From Nocardia farcinica (GTDB taxonomy: Bacteria > Actinomycetota > Actinomycetes > Mycobacteriales > Mycobacteriaceae), in contig NZ_LN868938.1 of the NCBI RefSeq assembly GCF_001182745.1, positions 1,178,001-1,242,000 of the forward strand: a stretch of DNA of 64,000 nucleotides. Reading direction: 5' to 3'. Position 1 is the first letter of the stretch. Each line of letters opens with the position of its first letter. Below the pieces are notes generated by a model. That model was given only the letters and a program-made list of their open reading frames with translations. It made no database searches and was not told the DNA's origin. The translations under genes and the position numbers were made by a program. This document shows positions 23,657 through 33,876 of this stretch, piece after piece.

Positions 23657-25291
23657 ATGAGCCCCCGAACCCTGTTGCCCACCCGCGCGGACTGGCTACC
23701 CGGTCTGCGCGCGCCGGCCGCCGACCTCACCGCCGGCGTGATCGTCGCACTGGTCGCCCTGCCGCTGGCGCTCGGCTTCGGCATCAGCTCGGGACTCGGA
23801 GCCGGCGCGGGCCTGGCCACCGCCGTGGTTGCCGGCGCCGTCGCGGCGATCTTCGGGGGATCGCGATTCCAGGTGTCCGGCCCGACCGGGGCCATGACCG
23901 TGGTGCTGGTACCGATCGCGCACGAGCACGGCGCGAGCGGTGTACTCACCGTCGGCCTCCTCGCGGGCCTGATGCTGGTCGTGCTCGCCTTCGCCGGTGT
24001 CGGCCGGGCTGTCCGCTACATGCCCGCTCCGGTGCTCGAAGGGTTCACCGCGGGAATCGCCGTCGTCATCGCGCTACAGCAGGTGCCTGCGGCCCTCGGG
24101 ATCGAGGACGCCACCGGTGACAAGGTGTGGATGGTGGCCGCCGACGCCGTGCTGCACTACCTGGGCAATCCCGGCGTGATCGCGCCCGCGACCGCGGCGC
24201 TGGTCGCCGGTGTCGTGCTGCTCGGTGGACGACGGATGCCGAAACTGCCGGTGGCGCTGGCCGCGGTCGTCGCGGCGACCGTACTCGCCGGTTTGTTCGA
24301 CCTCGACCTGACCCGCATCGGCGCCATCCCCTCCGGTCTGCCCGCGCCCGGACTCGACTTCGTGCACCCCGGCCGGCTCGGCGCGCTGATCGTGCCCGCG
24401 CTCGCGGTCGCCGCGCTGGCCGCCCTCGAATCGTTGCTCTCGGCCACCGCGGCCGACTCGATGGCCGTCGGCACCCGTCACGACCCGGACCGCGAGCTGT
24501 TCGGGCAGGGCCTGGCCAACATCGCCGCACCGCTGTTCGGCGGCGTGCCCGCCACCGGCGCCATCGCCCGCACCGCCGTCAACGTGCGCGCCGGTGCCCG
24601 CACTCGGCTGGCGGCGCTCACCCACGCGGCCGTCCTCGCGGGCATCGTCTTCTGCGCGGCGCCGCTGGTGTCCCACATCCCGTTGGCCGCACTCGCCGGG
24701 GTGCTGCTGGCCACCACCATCCGGATGGTGGAAACCGCGGCCATCGTTGCCATCGCCCGCGCCGCCAAGGGCGATGCGTTGATCATGGCCGTCACCTTCG
24801 CCGTCACTGTCGCCCTGGACCTGGTGACCGCCGTCGCCGTCGGAATCGGTATCGCGATGCTCCTCGCCGTACGCGCGGTCGCGAAAGAGGCGCGGCTGGA
24901 ACAAGTCCCGCTGGACGAGGACAGCAGGGCGATCCTCGCCGAGGAACACGCCCTGCTGCGCGACCACATCGTCGCCTACCGGATAGACGGCCCGCTCTTC
25001 TTCGCCGCCGCCCACCGATTCCTGCTCGAACTCGTCGAGGTCGCCGACGTGCGGGTTGTCGTCCTGCGGATGTCGCGGGTCACCGCGCTCGACACCACCG
25101 GCGCGCTGGTACTGGCCGACGCGATCGGCAAACTCGAGCACCACGGCATCCTCGTGCTGGTCTCAGGGGTGCGCGCCGACCATCGCCCCCTGCTGGACAC
25201 GCTCGGCGCGCTGCCCGCGGACGACCGCGTCTTCGACCACACCCCCGACGCCATTGCCTACGCCCGCACTCGCCTCACGGCCACGTCCTGA
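23657..25291 (+). CDS. SulP-family anion transporter with STAS domain
   Basis: A 544-residue membrane protein. Ten or more hydrophobic segments fill residues 20-410, beginning with the SulP hallmark LTAGVIVALVALPLALGFGI and FQVSGPTGAMTVVLVPI. Residues 440-540 form a cytosolic STAS domain (VVVLRMSRVTALDTTGALVL). SulP proteins carry sulfate, bicarbonate or other anions. The start ATG 23657 lies after an unremarkable leader. Upstream is an ArsR regulator that may respond to the transported anion or to redox state. The substrate is not determined; a bicarbonate role is as likely as sulfate. Confidence 0.9.
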   Translation: MSPRTLLPTRADWLPGLRAPAADLTAGVIVALVALPLALGFGISSGLGAGAGLATAVVAGAVAAIFGGSRFQVSGPTGAMTVVLVPIAHEHGASGVLTVGLLAGLMLVVLAFAGVGRAVRYMPAPVLEGFTAGIAVVIALQQVPAALGIEDATGDKVWMVAADAVLHYLGNPGVIAPATAALVAGVVLLGGRRMPKLPVALAAVVAATVLAGLFDLDLTRIGAIPSGLPAPGLDFVHPGRLGALIVPALAVAALAALESLLSATAADSMAVGTRHDPDRELFGQGLANIAAPLFGGVPATGAIARTAVNVRAGARTRLAALTHAAVLAGIVFCAAPLVSHIPLAALAGVLLATTIRMVETAAIVAIARAAKGDALIMAVTFAVTVALDLVTAVAVGIGIAMLLAVRAVAKEARLEQVPLDEDSRAILAEEHALLRDHIVAYRIDGPLFFAAAHRFLLELVEVADVRVVVLRMSRVTALDTTGALVLADAIGKLEHHGILVLVSGVRADHRPLLDTLGALPADDRVFDHTPDAIAYARTRLTATS

Positions 25292-25307
25292 ACGCCGCAG
25301 CCGCGCG

Positions 25308-26285
25308 TCAACCCTCACCGGGGACGAGCATCTCGGACACCGCACGGCGCGGGGTACGCGGCAACGCCTCGGCCCCCTCCGGTGCCCAGCCGATTCGTAG
25401 CACGACCTGCGGATGCGCGGTGCCGTTGAGCACACCGCGGCGGATCATGGCACGGTGGTCGCGAATCCCGAGCGGCTCGGTGAGCGGGCAGGTCGCCAGG
25501 CCGATATTGGTGGCTGTGAGCAGCACCGCGCTCAGCGCCTCACCGACTCGCAGCCGCGCCAGGCGATCGTCGGCCGGGGTGGCGATCACCAGCAGCTCGG
25601 CGTGATCGCCGTCGCGGGCCGGATCCACCAGCGTGGGCGCGGAGAACACCCGCGCGGGCAACACGTCGCTCTCGCGCGGTGGCGGGGCGTTGCGGGCGGG
25701 CACACCGTCGTCACTGCCATGTCTGCCCGACCACAGCGCCAACTCGAAGCGGTAGTCGTCGTCCTCGGCATGCACCCGCGCGGCGGCACGCGCGGCCTCG
25801 ACCAATCGGGCCCGCGCGCCGTCGTCGACGACGCGCACCATCGCGCCCAGCGCGGCCGCGCGTTCGGCGAGCAGTCCGAAACAGCCGGGCGGCAACGGCA
25901 ACGGCGCATAGTGTCGCCGGTCGGTGCGCCGCTTCGGAATCATCGCGCTCATCGCGATGTCCTGACCCGTTGCCCGGTGCGCCACCAACCGAATCGCGGC
26001 CAGATGATCAGGATCCGCCGGATCGGGCAGCCGCGTCACCACACTCGCCCACCCCATCGCCGTGAACGCCACCGTCAGGTGGTGCAGCGCGGCACCGCAA
26101 CTGATCACCACATCGCGGCGGTCCGGGTCGGTGCGGGGCAGCGTACGGGCCGGGTCCAGATACAGGTGCACGCTGTGCCGGTCGATCCGCCACCGCCACG
26201 GCTGCACGTTGTGCACCGAGGGTGCGCGACCGGCCAGCGCGAGTGCCGTCGCGACCGTGCTGTCGTCGGGCAGTCCGCGGTGCAT
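25308..26285 (-). CDS. Acg-family nitroreductase-like protein
   Basis: A 325-residue protein from ATG 26285, with AAGGACGG upstream. It resembles the mycobacterial Acg family (Rv2032, Rv3131, Rv3127): N-terminal APSVHNVQPWRWRIDRHSVH, middle IPKRRTDRRHYAPLPLPPG, and C-terminal PLGIRDHRAMIRRGVLNG with PQVVLRIGWAPE. Acg proteins bind FMN but bury it under a lid and lack normal reductase activity; they belong to the DosR regulon. The gene is divergent from devR and shares with it an intergenic region containing a candidate DosR box, which supports control by the adjacent system. Confidence 0.85.
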   Translation of the reverse strand: MHRGLPDDSTVATALALAGRAPSVHNVQPWRWRIDRHSVHLYLDPARTLPRTDPDRRDVVISCGAALHHLTVAFTAMGWASVVTRLPDPADPDHLAAIRLVAHRATGQDIAMSAMIPKRRTDRRHYAPLPLPPGCFGLLAERAAALGAMVRVVDDGARARLVEAARAAARVHAEDDDYRFELALWSGRHGSDDGVPARNAPPPRESDVLPARVFSAPTLVDPARDGDHAELLVIATPADDRLARLRVGEALSAVLLTATNIGLATCPLTEPLGIRDHRAMIRRGVLNGTAHPQVVLRIGWAPEGAEALPRTPRRAVSEMLVPGEG

Positions 26286-26365
26286 GTGTCCGTCCTTCGT
26301 CGTGGTCTGCCTCACGGTCGCACCCGCGCGCGGGCAACGGTCAGGGTCGGAGGACCCTCACCGCG

Positions 26366-26379
26366 GGGACTTCGGTTGC
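26366..26379. promoter_or_regulatory. Candidate DosR box between nitroreductase and devR
   Basis: GGGACTTCGGTTGC agrees with the published core GGGACTTTAGTCCC at 10 of 14 positions. It lies 81 bp upstream of the nitroreductase ATG and 87 bp upstream of the devR ATG, so it could serve both divergent promoters. Confidence 0.5.
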
Positions 26380-26465
26380 CGATCCGGGCGCCGCCCGCCC
26401 GAGAAGCAGCGCCGCGGGCACGCCGCTGCGTAGTCTGAGGTCAGCGACAGAAAGGGGAAGGGCCG

Positions 26466-27113
26466 ATGGTCAGGGTGTTTCTGGTCGACGATCACGCCAT
26501 CGTGCGGCGCGGCGTCGCCGATCTCATCGACGCCGAAGCCGACATGGAGGTCGTCGGCGAGGCCGCCGACGCCGCGCAGGCCCTGGCCCGCATCCCCGCC
26601 CTCGATCCCGACGTGGCCGTGCTCGACGTGCGCCTGCCCGACGGCAACGGCATCGAACTGTGCCGTGAACTGCTCTCCCGGGACGGGAAGCTGCGCTGCC
26701 TGATCCTCACCTCGTTCACCGACGAGCAGGCGATGCTGGACGCCATCCTCGCCGGCGCCAGCGGCTACGTGGTCAAGGACATCGGCACCACCGATCTCGT
26801 CGACGCCGTCCGTGCGATCGGGGCGGGCAAATCGCTGCTCGACAACCGCGCCGCGGCCGCGTTGATGGCCAAGCTGCGCGCCGAGGCCGAGGCCGACAGC
26901 GGTCCGCTGGCCGCCCTCACCGAGCAGGAACGCACCCTGCTCGCCCTGCTCGGAGAAGGCCTGACCAACCGGCAGATCGCCGCGCGGATGTTCCTGGCGG
27001 AGAAGACCGTCAAGAACTACGTGTCCCGGCTGCTCACCAAACTCGGGGTGGAGCGGCGCACCCAGGCCGCGGTCCTGGCCGCCAAACTCGAACAACCCAG
27101 GCGCACGGACTGA
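26466..27113 (+). CDS. devR: NarL/DevR-type response regulator
   Basis: A 215-residue regulator. The receiver domain has the acidic pair in [12 protein letters not shown], phospho-acceptor Asp in [11 protein letters not shown], Thr in LILTSFTDE and Lys in [11 protein letters not shown]. The C-terminal LuxR helix-turn-helix reads [37 protein letters not shown] in order, almost identical to mycobacterial DevR/DosR including the KTVKN recognition helix. It should activate hypoxia/NO genes when phosphorylated by the kinase encoded 76 bp downstream. Nearby DosR-type boxes support this. AAAGGGGAAG is the ribosome site. Confidence 0.9.
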   Translation: MVRVFLVDDHAIVRRGVADLIDAEADMEVVGEAADAAQALARIPALDPDVAVLDVRLPDGNGIELCRELLSRDGKLRCLILTSFTDEQAMLDAILAGASGYVVKDIGTTDLVDAVRAIGAGKSLLDNRAAAALMAKLRAEAEADSGPLAALTEQERTLLALLGEGLTNRQIAARMFLAEKTVKNYVSRLLTKLGVERRTQAAVLAAKLEQPRRTD

Positions 27114-27180
27114 TTCGACCGGCGATCCGGCTGGGAGTGCACCGCGTGCCGCGGACACCGGGTCGGCGGCGCGAGGGTGA

Positions 27181-28941
<1,761 letters not shown>

Positions 28942-28947
28942 CCGCGC

Positions 28948-28961
28948 GGGACCTTCGTCCT
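28948..28961 (+). promoter_or_regulatory. Candidate DosR box
   Basis: GGGACCTTCGTCCT agrees with the core GGGACTTTAGTCCC at 11 of 14 positions. It lies 7 bp after the devS stop and 58 bp before the small membrane-protein gene, the spacing expected for an activator site. Confidence 0.6.
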
Positions 28962-29019
28962 CGGCAGAAGGGGCAGCACTGCTCTGACCGCGGCGGCGCC
29001 GACGCGGCAACCTGGGCGT

Positions 29020-29268
29020 ATGGCCAGATCACCCGACCTCGACACCGTCGACGACACGGTGGCGCCGCTGGGCGTGCCCGCCATGATCACCGCGCTCGGC
29101 ATGCTCGCGGCGGCTCTGCTCACCGCCGACCGGCTCCCGGACTGGGCCGACGACTACGGCGGCGCGCTCGTCTACGTGGCCGGTGCGCTCTATGTGGCCG
29201 TGTCGGTTCGCCTGCTGTGGTGGGGCCGCACCGCGCGGGCCGTGCGCGTCAGGCGCCGCGCGCGATGA
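29020..29268 (+). CDS. Small two-helix membrane protein
   Basis: An 82-residue protein with two hydrophobic helices at about 20-36 (VPAMITALGMLAAALLTA) and 48-66 (GALVYVAGALYVAVSVRLLW) and a basic C-terminus. It lies downstream of devS behind a candidate DosR box and is convergent with the pyridoxamine-oxidase-like gene, overlapping it by 20 bp. No family recognised; membership in the DosR-type regulon is inferred only from the box. Confidence 0.65.
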   Translation: MARSPDLDTVDDTVAPLGVPAMITALGMLAAALLTADRLPDWADDYGGALVYVAGALYVAVSVRLLWWGRTARAVRVRRRAR

Positions 29269-29713
29269 CCGGCTGCGCGGCCAACCGGACGCCGTGCACC
29301 AATGTCGCCTCGATCGCCACCACCTCGTCGGGCGCCGGGTCCACCCACGACCGCAGCCGCGCCGAGTAGCCGGCCAGCAGGTCCGGGTCGGTCACCGGCC
29401 GCGCGCACCCGGTCACCACCACCGACCAGCCCAGCCCGCGCACCGGATCGATCTCGTCGGCCTCATAGGCCACCACCACCGACCCCCGCGCCCGCACCGA
29501 GGCCGCCAGGCCCGTCGTCGCCCCCGTCCGCACCACGATCGACTGCCCGTCCACCAGATGATTCACCGGCCGGATCGCGGGCAAGGCGTCCCGGGTGAAC
29601 ACGATCCGCCCGAACGGCATCCGCGCCAGCAGCGCCATCGCCTCCCCCCGCCCGATCTCGAGCATCGTGCGAGCACAACACTCCCGTTCCGCCGACCGCT
29701 GCGCCGCATCCAC
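29249..29713 (-). CDS. Pyridoxamine 5'-phosphate oxidase-like split-barrel protein
   Basis: A 154-residue protein from GTG 29713. The split-barrel core reads FGRIVFTRDALPAIRPVNHL, then VVRTGATTGLAASVRARGSV and VVAYEADEIDPVRGLGWSVV with VTGCARPVTD. Members bind FMN or F420 and include several DosR-regulon proteins of mycobacteria. A possible DosR box lies 75 bp upstream of the start. The overlap of 20 bp with the convergent small membrane-protein gene may be genuine. Cofactor and substrate are not known. Confidence 0.85.
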   Translation of the reverse strand: MDAAQRSAERECCARTMLEIGRGEAMALLARMPFGRIVFTRDALPAIRPVNHLVDGQSIVVRTGATTGLAASVRARGSVVVAYEADEIDPVRGLGWSVVVTGCARPVTDPDLLAGYSARLRSWVDPAPDEVVAIEATLVHGVRLAAQPVIARGA

Positions 29714-29787
29714 CTACTCGACCCGCTTCCCGCCCGTCCTGCTCCCGGGCCGCCCCCATGCCATCACGCCCCCACTCCCCCAGCACA

Positions 29788-29801
29788 GTGCCGAAGGTCC
29801 T
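29788..29801 (-). promoter_or_regulatory. Weak candidate DosR box upstream of the split-barrel gene
   Basis: Read on the minus strand AGGACCTTCGGCAC agrees with the DosR core at 9 of 14 positions and sits 75 bp before the split-barrel start, like the other candidate boxes here. On sequence alone it is marginal. Confidence 0.35.
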
Positions 29802-29813
29802 CAGCCGGACCCG

Positions 29814-30830
29814 CTAGGGCACCAGCACGGCCGCGCCGTCGAAACGGCCCGCGGCCAGATCCGCCAAGGCTCGATCGGCGTGGTCGAGGGGGTAGCGGTG
29901 GGTGGTCACCCGCAACCGGTGCTGCCCGGCCACCGCCAGGAATTCCCTGGCCTGAGCGCGCGTGTTCGCGGTGACGCTGCGGATCTGCCGCTCCCGGAAC
30001 AGATGCCGCTGATAGTTCAACGGCGGCACATCCGTCAGGTGGATGCCCGCCACCGCCAGTGTGCCGCCCGCGTCCAGCGCCTCCAGCGCCGGCGGCACCA
30101 GCTCCCCGGCCGGTGCGAACAGGATCGCCGCGTCCAGCGGCTCCGGCGGCGGGTCGGTCGCCCCGTGCACCGAGGCCGCCCCCAGCGCCGCCGCCAGCTC
30201 CCTGGCCGCCGCGCCTCGCGTCATCACGTGCACTCGCGCACCCTGGGCGAGCGCCACCTGTGCGGTCAGATGCGCACTGCCGCCGAACCCGTAGATCCCC
30301 AGCACCCCGCCCTCGGGCAGCTGCGCGCGCAGCAGCGCGTGATAGCCGATGATGCCCGCGCACAGCAGCGGCGCCAACTCCTCGTCGGCGTATCCCGTCG
30401 GCAACGTCAGGGCGTAATCGGCAGGCACGGTGGCGTATTCGGCGTACCCGCCGTCATCGTCCCACCCCGTGTACCGCGAGTGCGGGCACAGGTTCTCGGC
30501 CCCGCGCCGACAGTACCGGCACACCCCGCAGGTATGCCGCAACCACGGAATCCCCACCCGGGACCCGACCGGAAACCGCTGCTCCCCCGCCGGCGCGGCC
30601 ACGACCTCCGCGACCACCTCGTGCCCCGGCGTCACCCCGGCCCGGTGCACCGGCAGGTCCCCCTCCACCACATGCAGGTCGGTCCGGCACACCCCACACG
30701 CCGCCACCCGCACCAGCAACTCCCCCTCCCCCGGCCGCGGCACCTCCTCCCGTTCGCACCGCAGCGCCCCGGGCCCCACCGGCCCCGGTTCGACCACCCG
30801 CCACACCCGCATCCGTTCGACCGCACCCAC
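29814..30830 (-). CDS. Zinc-dependent alcohol dehydrogenase
   Basis: A 338-residue medium-chain dehydrogenase. The catalytic zinc site begins [16 protein letters not shown] with GHEVV; the structural zinc cysteines are [18 protein letters not shown]; the NAD(P) motif is [20 protein letters not shown]. The order and spacing match AdhA-type alcohol dehydrogenases that also occur in mycobacterial stress loci. GTG 30830 is taken as the start; ATG 30812 is equally possible. It ends 100 bp before the split-barrel gene on the same strand. The alcohol or aldehyde substrate is unknown. Confidence 0.88.
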   Translation of the reverse strand: MGAVERMRVWRVVEPGPVGPGALRCEREEVPRPGEGELLVRVAACGVCRTDLHVVEGDLPVHRAGVTPGHEVVAEVVAAPAGEQRFPVGSRVGIPWLRHTCGVCRYCRRGAENLCPHSRYTGWDDDGGYAEYATVPADYALTLPTGYADEELAPLLCAGIIGYHALLRAQLPEGGVLGIYGFGGSAHLTAQVALAQGARVHVMTRGAAARELAAALGAASVHGATDPPPEPLDAAILFAPAGELVPPALEALDAGGTLAVAGIHLTDVPPLNYQRHLFRERQIRSVTANTRAQAREFLAVAGQHRLRVTTHRYPLDHADRALADLAAGRFDGAAVLVP

Positions 30831-31111
30831 GGCAGCCTCCGTCCCGCTCGGTGTCCCGTCAGCTGTCGATCCTAGGACCGCGGCGACGCCACGCTCAGGG
30901 CACGACGCGCAGGCGCAGCCCCCGTGGTGGCGGACGTGACAGTCCCAGACGGAGCCACGCAGGTCCGCGGAGTCACCATGCCATCAGGTAGGTTTTCGAC
31001 GAATATCGATGCGGCACAGAGCAACTCGCGGCGAGGCGTCGCCGACGAGATGGACGGATGCATCCGTCGCCGCCGACGCGAGCGACCCGTCCACCGCGGG
31101 CCGCTGCGGCG

Positions 31112-31627
31112 CTATCGGGTGAGATCGAGCTCCCAGCGCCACACCGGCCCCTCATCCGGGTCCATCGTCTCGCCCGTCTGCGCGAATCCGCAGCGTCGCA
31201 GCACCGCGGTGGACGGGTTCTCCTGGGCGAGGGTGTGCGCGATCACCGTCCGCACACCCCGCTCCCGAGCCGCCTCGATCCAGGCGCGAGCCGCCGCCGT
31301 GGCGTGCCCGCGACCCCGCTCGGAGGGCGCCACGCTGTAGCCGATCTCCACCACCCCGTCGCGCGGCGGCCCGGTGAAACCGCCCAACCCGACGACCCGG
31401 GCAGTCGCGGTGTCGACGATCAAATGGCTGTACCACTGCGGCGCCGTCCCCGCCCGCAGCGTCTCGAGGGTCTGCGCGACAGCTTCCGGAAAGGCCAGGT
31501 AACCCTCGACCAACGCCAGCCCGAAACGTTGCTCGAAGTCGGCGGGCGAGTCCAACAGACGCGCATGCTCGAGCGTCACCGGCACCACCACGGTGCCCTC
31601 CCGGATCTCGGCCATCCGCACTCCCAT
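31112..31627 (-). CDS. GNAT-family N-acetyltransferase
   Basis: A 171-residue protein from ATG 31627. The acetyl-CoA-binding motif A is EIGYSVAPSERGRGHATAAA RAWIEAA in order (Q/RxxGxG/A pattern RGRGHA), followed by VRTVIAHTLAQENPSTAVLR RCGF, which is typical of RimJ/RimL-like GNATs. The substrate is unknown. The region 30831-31111 between it and the alcohol dehydrogenase holds no gene that I can support. Confidence 0.85.
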   Translation of the reverse strand: MGVRMAEIREGTVVVPVTLEHARLLDSPADFEQRFGLALVEGYLAFPEAVAQTLETLRAGTAPQWYSHLIVDTATARVVGLGGFTGPPRDGVVEIGYSVAPSERGRGHATAAARAWIEAARERGVRTVIAHTLAQENPSTAVLRRCGFAQTGETMDPDEGPVWRWELDLTR

Positions 31628-31909
31628 TCTCCGAAGACCACGTCATCGAACACCACCGGGCTCTGGCGCGCACCGGATTTTCGTTCGCGAGCAACCCCGG
31701 GCCACCAAACAGCAGGTGCTAGATTGAACAGCAGCCGCTCGCACCCACATTCAGGATGGGTCGCAGGTCTCAGCGGCCCGTCTCGCTTCCCTCACGAAGC
31801 ACACGCACACTTCGGCGGCGGTTCTTCCCCCGCCCTCCGTGTCGAAACCCCACCCACAGTTCGGTCGATCCGGCGTGCGCCGGGCCGACCGAGGAAGGAC
31901 AGCCCTGCG

Positions 31910-32389
31910 ATGACCACTCGACTGCATGCTCCCGGCACCGAGCGAGAACTCCTCGAGACCATGCTCGACCGGGCGCGCCGCGACCTCGTCGACACCGTGC
32001 GCGGCCTGTCCGAAGCCGACGCCAGGCGCAGGCTCGTGCCGTCACTGACGACCCCGATAGCACTGATCAAACACGCCACCTTCGCCGAGCGAATGTGGTT
32101 CCAGCGCACGCTCGGACAACTCGCCGACGCCGACTGTGACGGCCCGCTGTGGCCGCACGGCGGCTTCGAGGTGGGCGATGACGAGACCGTGCCGCAGGTG
32201 ATCGCCGAATTCGAACGCGCGAGCGCCCGAGCCCGCGCCATCGCCGGCCCGATCGCCTTGGACGAGACCCGCGAGCACCCCCGCATGGGTGTGGTCAACC
32301 TGCGCTGGATCTACGTGTTCATGACCGCCGAATTCGCCAGACACGCCGGACACGGGGACATCCTGCGCGAACAGATCACGGCCCGCTGA
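31910..32389 (+). CDS. DinB-superfamily (DUF664) protein
   Basis: A 159-residue four-helix protein from ATG 31910 with AGGAAGGA upstream. The DUF664 pattern is visible as ALIKHATFAERMWFQRTLGQ in helix 2 and FARHAGHGDILREQITAR at the C-terminus, with the three-histidine metal site spread over these segments. Relatives include mycothiol- or bacillithiol-dependent enzymes; a detoxifying thiol transferase role is plausible. The leader 31628-31909 holds no other gene. Confidence 0.8.
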   Translation: MTTRLHAPGTERELLETMLDRARRDLVDTVRGLSEADARRRLVPSLTTPIALIKHATFAERMWFQRTLGQLADADCDGPLWPHGGFEVGDDETVPQVIAEFERASARARAIAGPIALDETREHPRMGVVNLRWIYVFMTAEFARHAGHGDILREQITAR

Positions 32390-32616
32390 CCGAATCCCGC
32401 CGGGCGTCCCGGACCCGGCCCGACGGTCGGGCGTATCGGCCGAATCTCGTCCGGCCCCGACACCGGCGGCGTGGCCGTCGTCGGCTGGGAGGCGGCCGGT
32501 ACGCCTCACCCCGACAGAGAGCGGCCGCCCGGTGCGGCACCCGAAGGCAGGTGCCGCGAACCGGACGGCCGCGGATCGAACAGCCGCCAACCCGACAGGC
32601 GATCGATCCCGGAAAC

Positions 32617-32660
32617 GCGCTGATCGGCGATCGGTGGATCCACCGATCGCCGATCAGCGC
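32617..32660. terminator. Perfect 44-bp palindrome, probable bidirectional terminator
   Basis: The 22-nt arm starting GCGCTGATCGGCGATCGG is followed directly by its exact reverse complement, centred on GGATCC at 32636-32641. It ends 11 bp before the stop of the minus-strand doxX gene. The rest of 32390-32616 shows no gene. Confidence 0.6.
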
Positions 32661-32671
32661 TCAGGAAGGTG

Positions 32672-33106
32672 TCATCGCGAGAACGCGGTGCGCAGGGCGG
32701 TGAGGCCGGCGCGGCGCTCGTAGGCGATCCAGGCGAAGATCCCGGCGAGGACCAGGGGGAAGATCGCCATCGCGGGCTTGTCGGCGATGAAGGCCTGCGT
32801 CCCGGCGGCCAGCACGGTGAGCACACTCAGCCCCACGGCGGCCAGGGCGGTCAGCCGGGGCACCATCAGGCCGATCCCGCCGGCGACCTCCGCCAGCCCG
32901 ATGAAGATGAGCAGCCCGAACGGCAGGGTCAGATTCTCGGGAGCGTTCTCGACCAACGCGTTCGGCATGACCAGCTTCGGTCCGCCGGAGGCGATGATGA
33001 AGAACAGACCGAGCACGACCTGCAAGGTCCACAGGACCCGATTGCGGATCGTGCCGGGGCGGCGGGCGGCGTCGGTGGCGAAGCTGGTGGCGGTGGTGGT
33101 GGTCAT
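32672..33106 (-). CDS. DoxX-family membrane protein
   Basis: A 144-residue protein with four hydrophobic segments (VLWTLQVVLGLFFIIASGGP, FGLLIFIGLAEVAGGIGLM, LTALAAVGLSVLTVLAAGT, FPLVLAGIFAWIAY). The GGPKL and EVAGGIGL features are typical of DoxX/DoxD-like proteins, which in mycobacteria take part in membrane redox complexes. ATG 33106 follows an AGGAAC-type site. It is transcribed towards the 44-bp palindrome. A possible operator lies about 90 bp upstream. Confidence 0.85.
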   Translation of the reverse strand: MTTTTATSFATDAARRPGTIRNRVLWTLQVVLGLFFIIASGGPKLVMPNALVENAPENLTLPFGLLIFIGLAEVAGGIGLMVPRLTALAAVGLSVLTVLAAGTQAFIADKPAMAIFPLVLAGIFAWIAYERRAGLTALRTAFSR

Positions 33107-33193
33107 GTTCCTGTCCTTCTAGTCGGTCGCGCCGGGTTGGTGGCGCGTTCACCAGGTAGGACGGAGCACCCTCGGAGAAGTCATCGCTGCCCG

Positions 33194-33208
33194 GGAGAAA
33201 TTTTCTCC
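33194..33208. promoter_or_regulatory. Short AT-rich inverted repeat upstream of doxX
   Basis: GGAGAAATTTTCTCC is a near-perfect inverted repeat, unusually A/T-rich for this genome, 88 bp upstream of the doxX start. It looks like a dyad for a MarR- or TetR-type regulator. I see no gene in 33107-33490. Confidence 0.35.
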
Positions 33209-33490
33209 GAACCGGTTGTGCTGGGTCGGCCGGCCTACCGGAGCGACCGCGCGGCCATTCCATCGCTCCCTGGTCACCGACCGCCAGGACAACTCGCCGT
33301 CCCTCCCGAAGAGCCCGGGCTCGTCGGCGCTGACCGGCATCCGGGAGCAGGCCCGCCCGGCCGACCCCCTCGCATCGTCCACGAGCGCAAGACCACACCA
33401 CTGACCAGGCAAAATGTCATCACCGGCACCTACGCCGACCCGCGATTTGGTCCCCGCCCCGGACATCCGATAACCTTGCTGGGCACACCG

Positions 33491-33575
33491 GTCCGGGTGG
33501 CGGAATGGCAGACGCGCTAGCTTGAGGTGCTAGTGCCCGTTATAGGGCGTGGGGGTTCAAGTCCCCCTCCGGACA
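33491..33575 (+). tRNA. tRNA-Leu (anticodon GAG)
   Basis: An 85-nt class II tRNA. Acceptor strands GTCCGGG (33491-33497) and TCCGGAC (33568-33574) pair, with A as discriminator. The anticodon stem CTAGC/GCTAG encloses the loop TTGAGGT, anticodon GAG at 33524-33526. A long variable arm (TGCCCGTTATAGGGCG) and the T arm GGGGGTTCAAGTCCCCC follow. No CCA is encoded. Confidence 0.95.
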
Positions 33576-33580
33576 CTGTC

Positions 33581-33618
33581 ACGCATCCTCTGCCAATTTG
33601 CAGAGGATGCGTTCTTTT
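33581..33618 (+). terminator. Intrinsic terminator after tRNA-Leu
   Basis: ACGCATCCTCTGC and GCAGAGGATGCGT form a perfect 13-bp stem with a 6-nt loop, followed by TCTTTTT. This is a textbook rho-independent terminator, 5 bp after the tRNA. The stretch to 33867 holds no gene that I can support. Confidence 0.9.
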
Positions 33619-33876
33619 TGGGACCCTGAGATGGTCCGGAGCCCGAGCGTCCCCTCAACCGGAAGCGCTTCGTCGCCGGGTGCAGGGCGCCACGCGAGCG
33701 GCACGCCGGTCGGCGCCTTTCGCCGGCCCGCCACCTCACCCCGACTGTGTGAAGTGCCGCCACCGGGGAACCGGCAGCATGGCACTCGTGACCAGCGGCG
33801 CGGGGTCCGGCGGGAGGCGGATCGGACGCGACGTTCCGGAACGGCACGATTCCCGACCGACTGCGAGGTGACCGCG

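Noticed and set aside
30924-31340. A 138-codon plus-strand frame upstream of the GNAT gene
   Set aside because: The first 30 residues look plausible, but the frame then runs antisense through the GNAT gene and has no ribosome site.
33149-33466. A 105-codon minus-strand frame upstream of doxX
   Set aside because: No ribosome site, no recognisable pattern, and it overlaps the probable doxX promoter region.
33491-33618. The tRNA-Leu as an integration site of an island
   Set aside because: No integrase gene or duplicated tRNA 3' end was found on either side; an ordinary terminator follows the tRNA.
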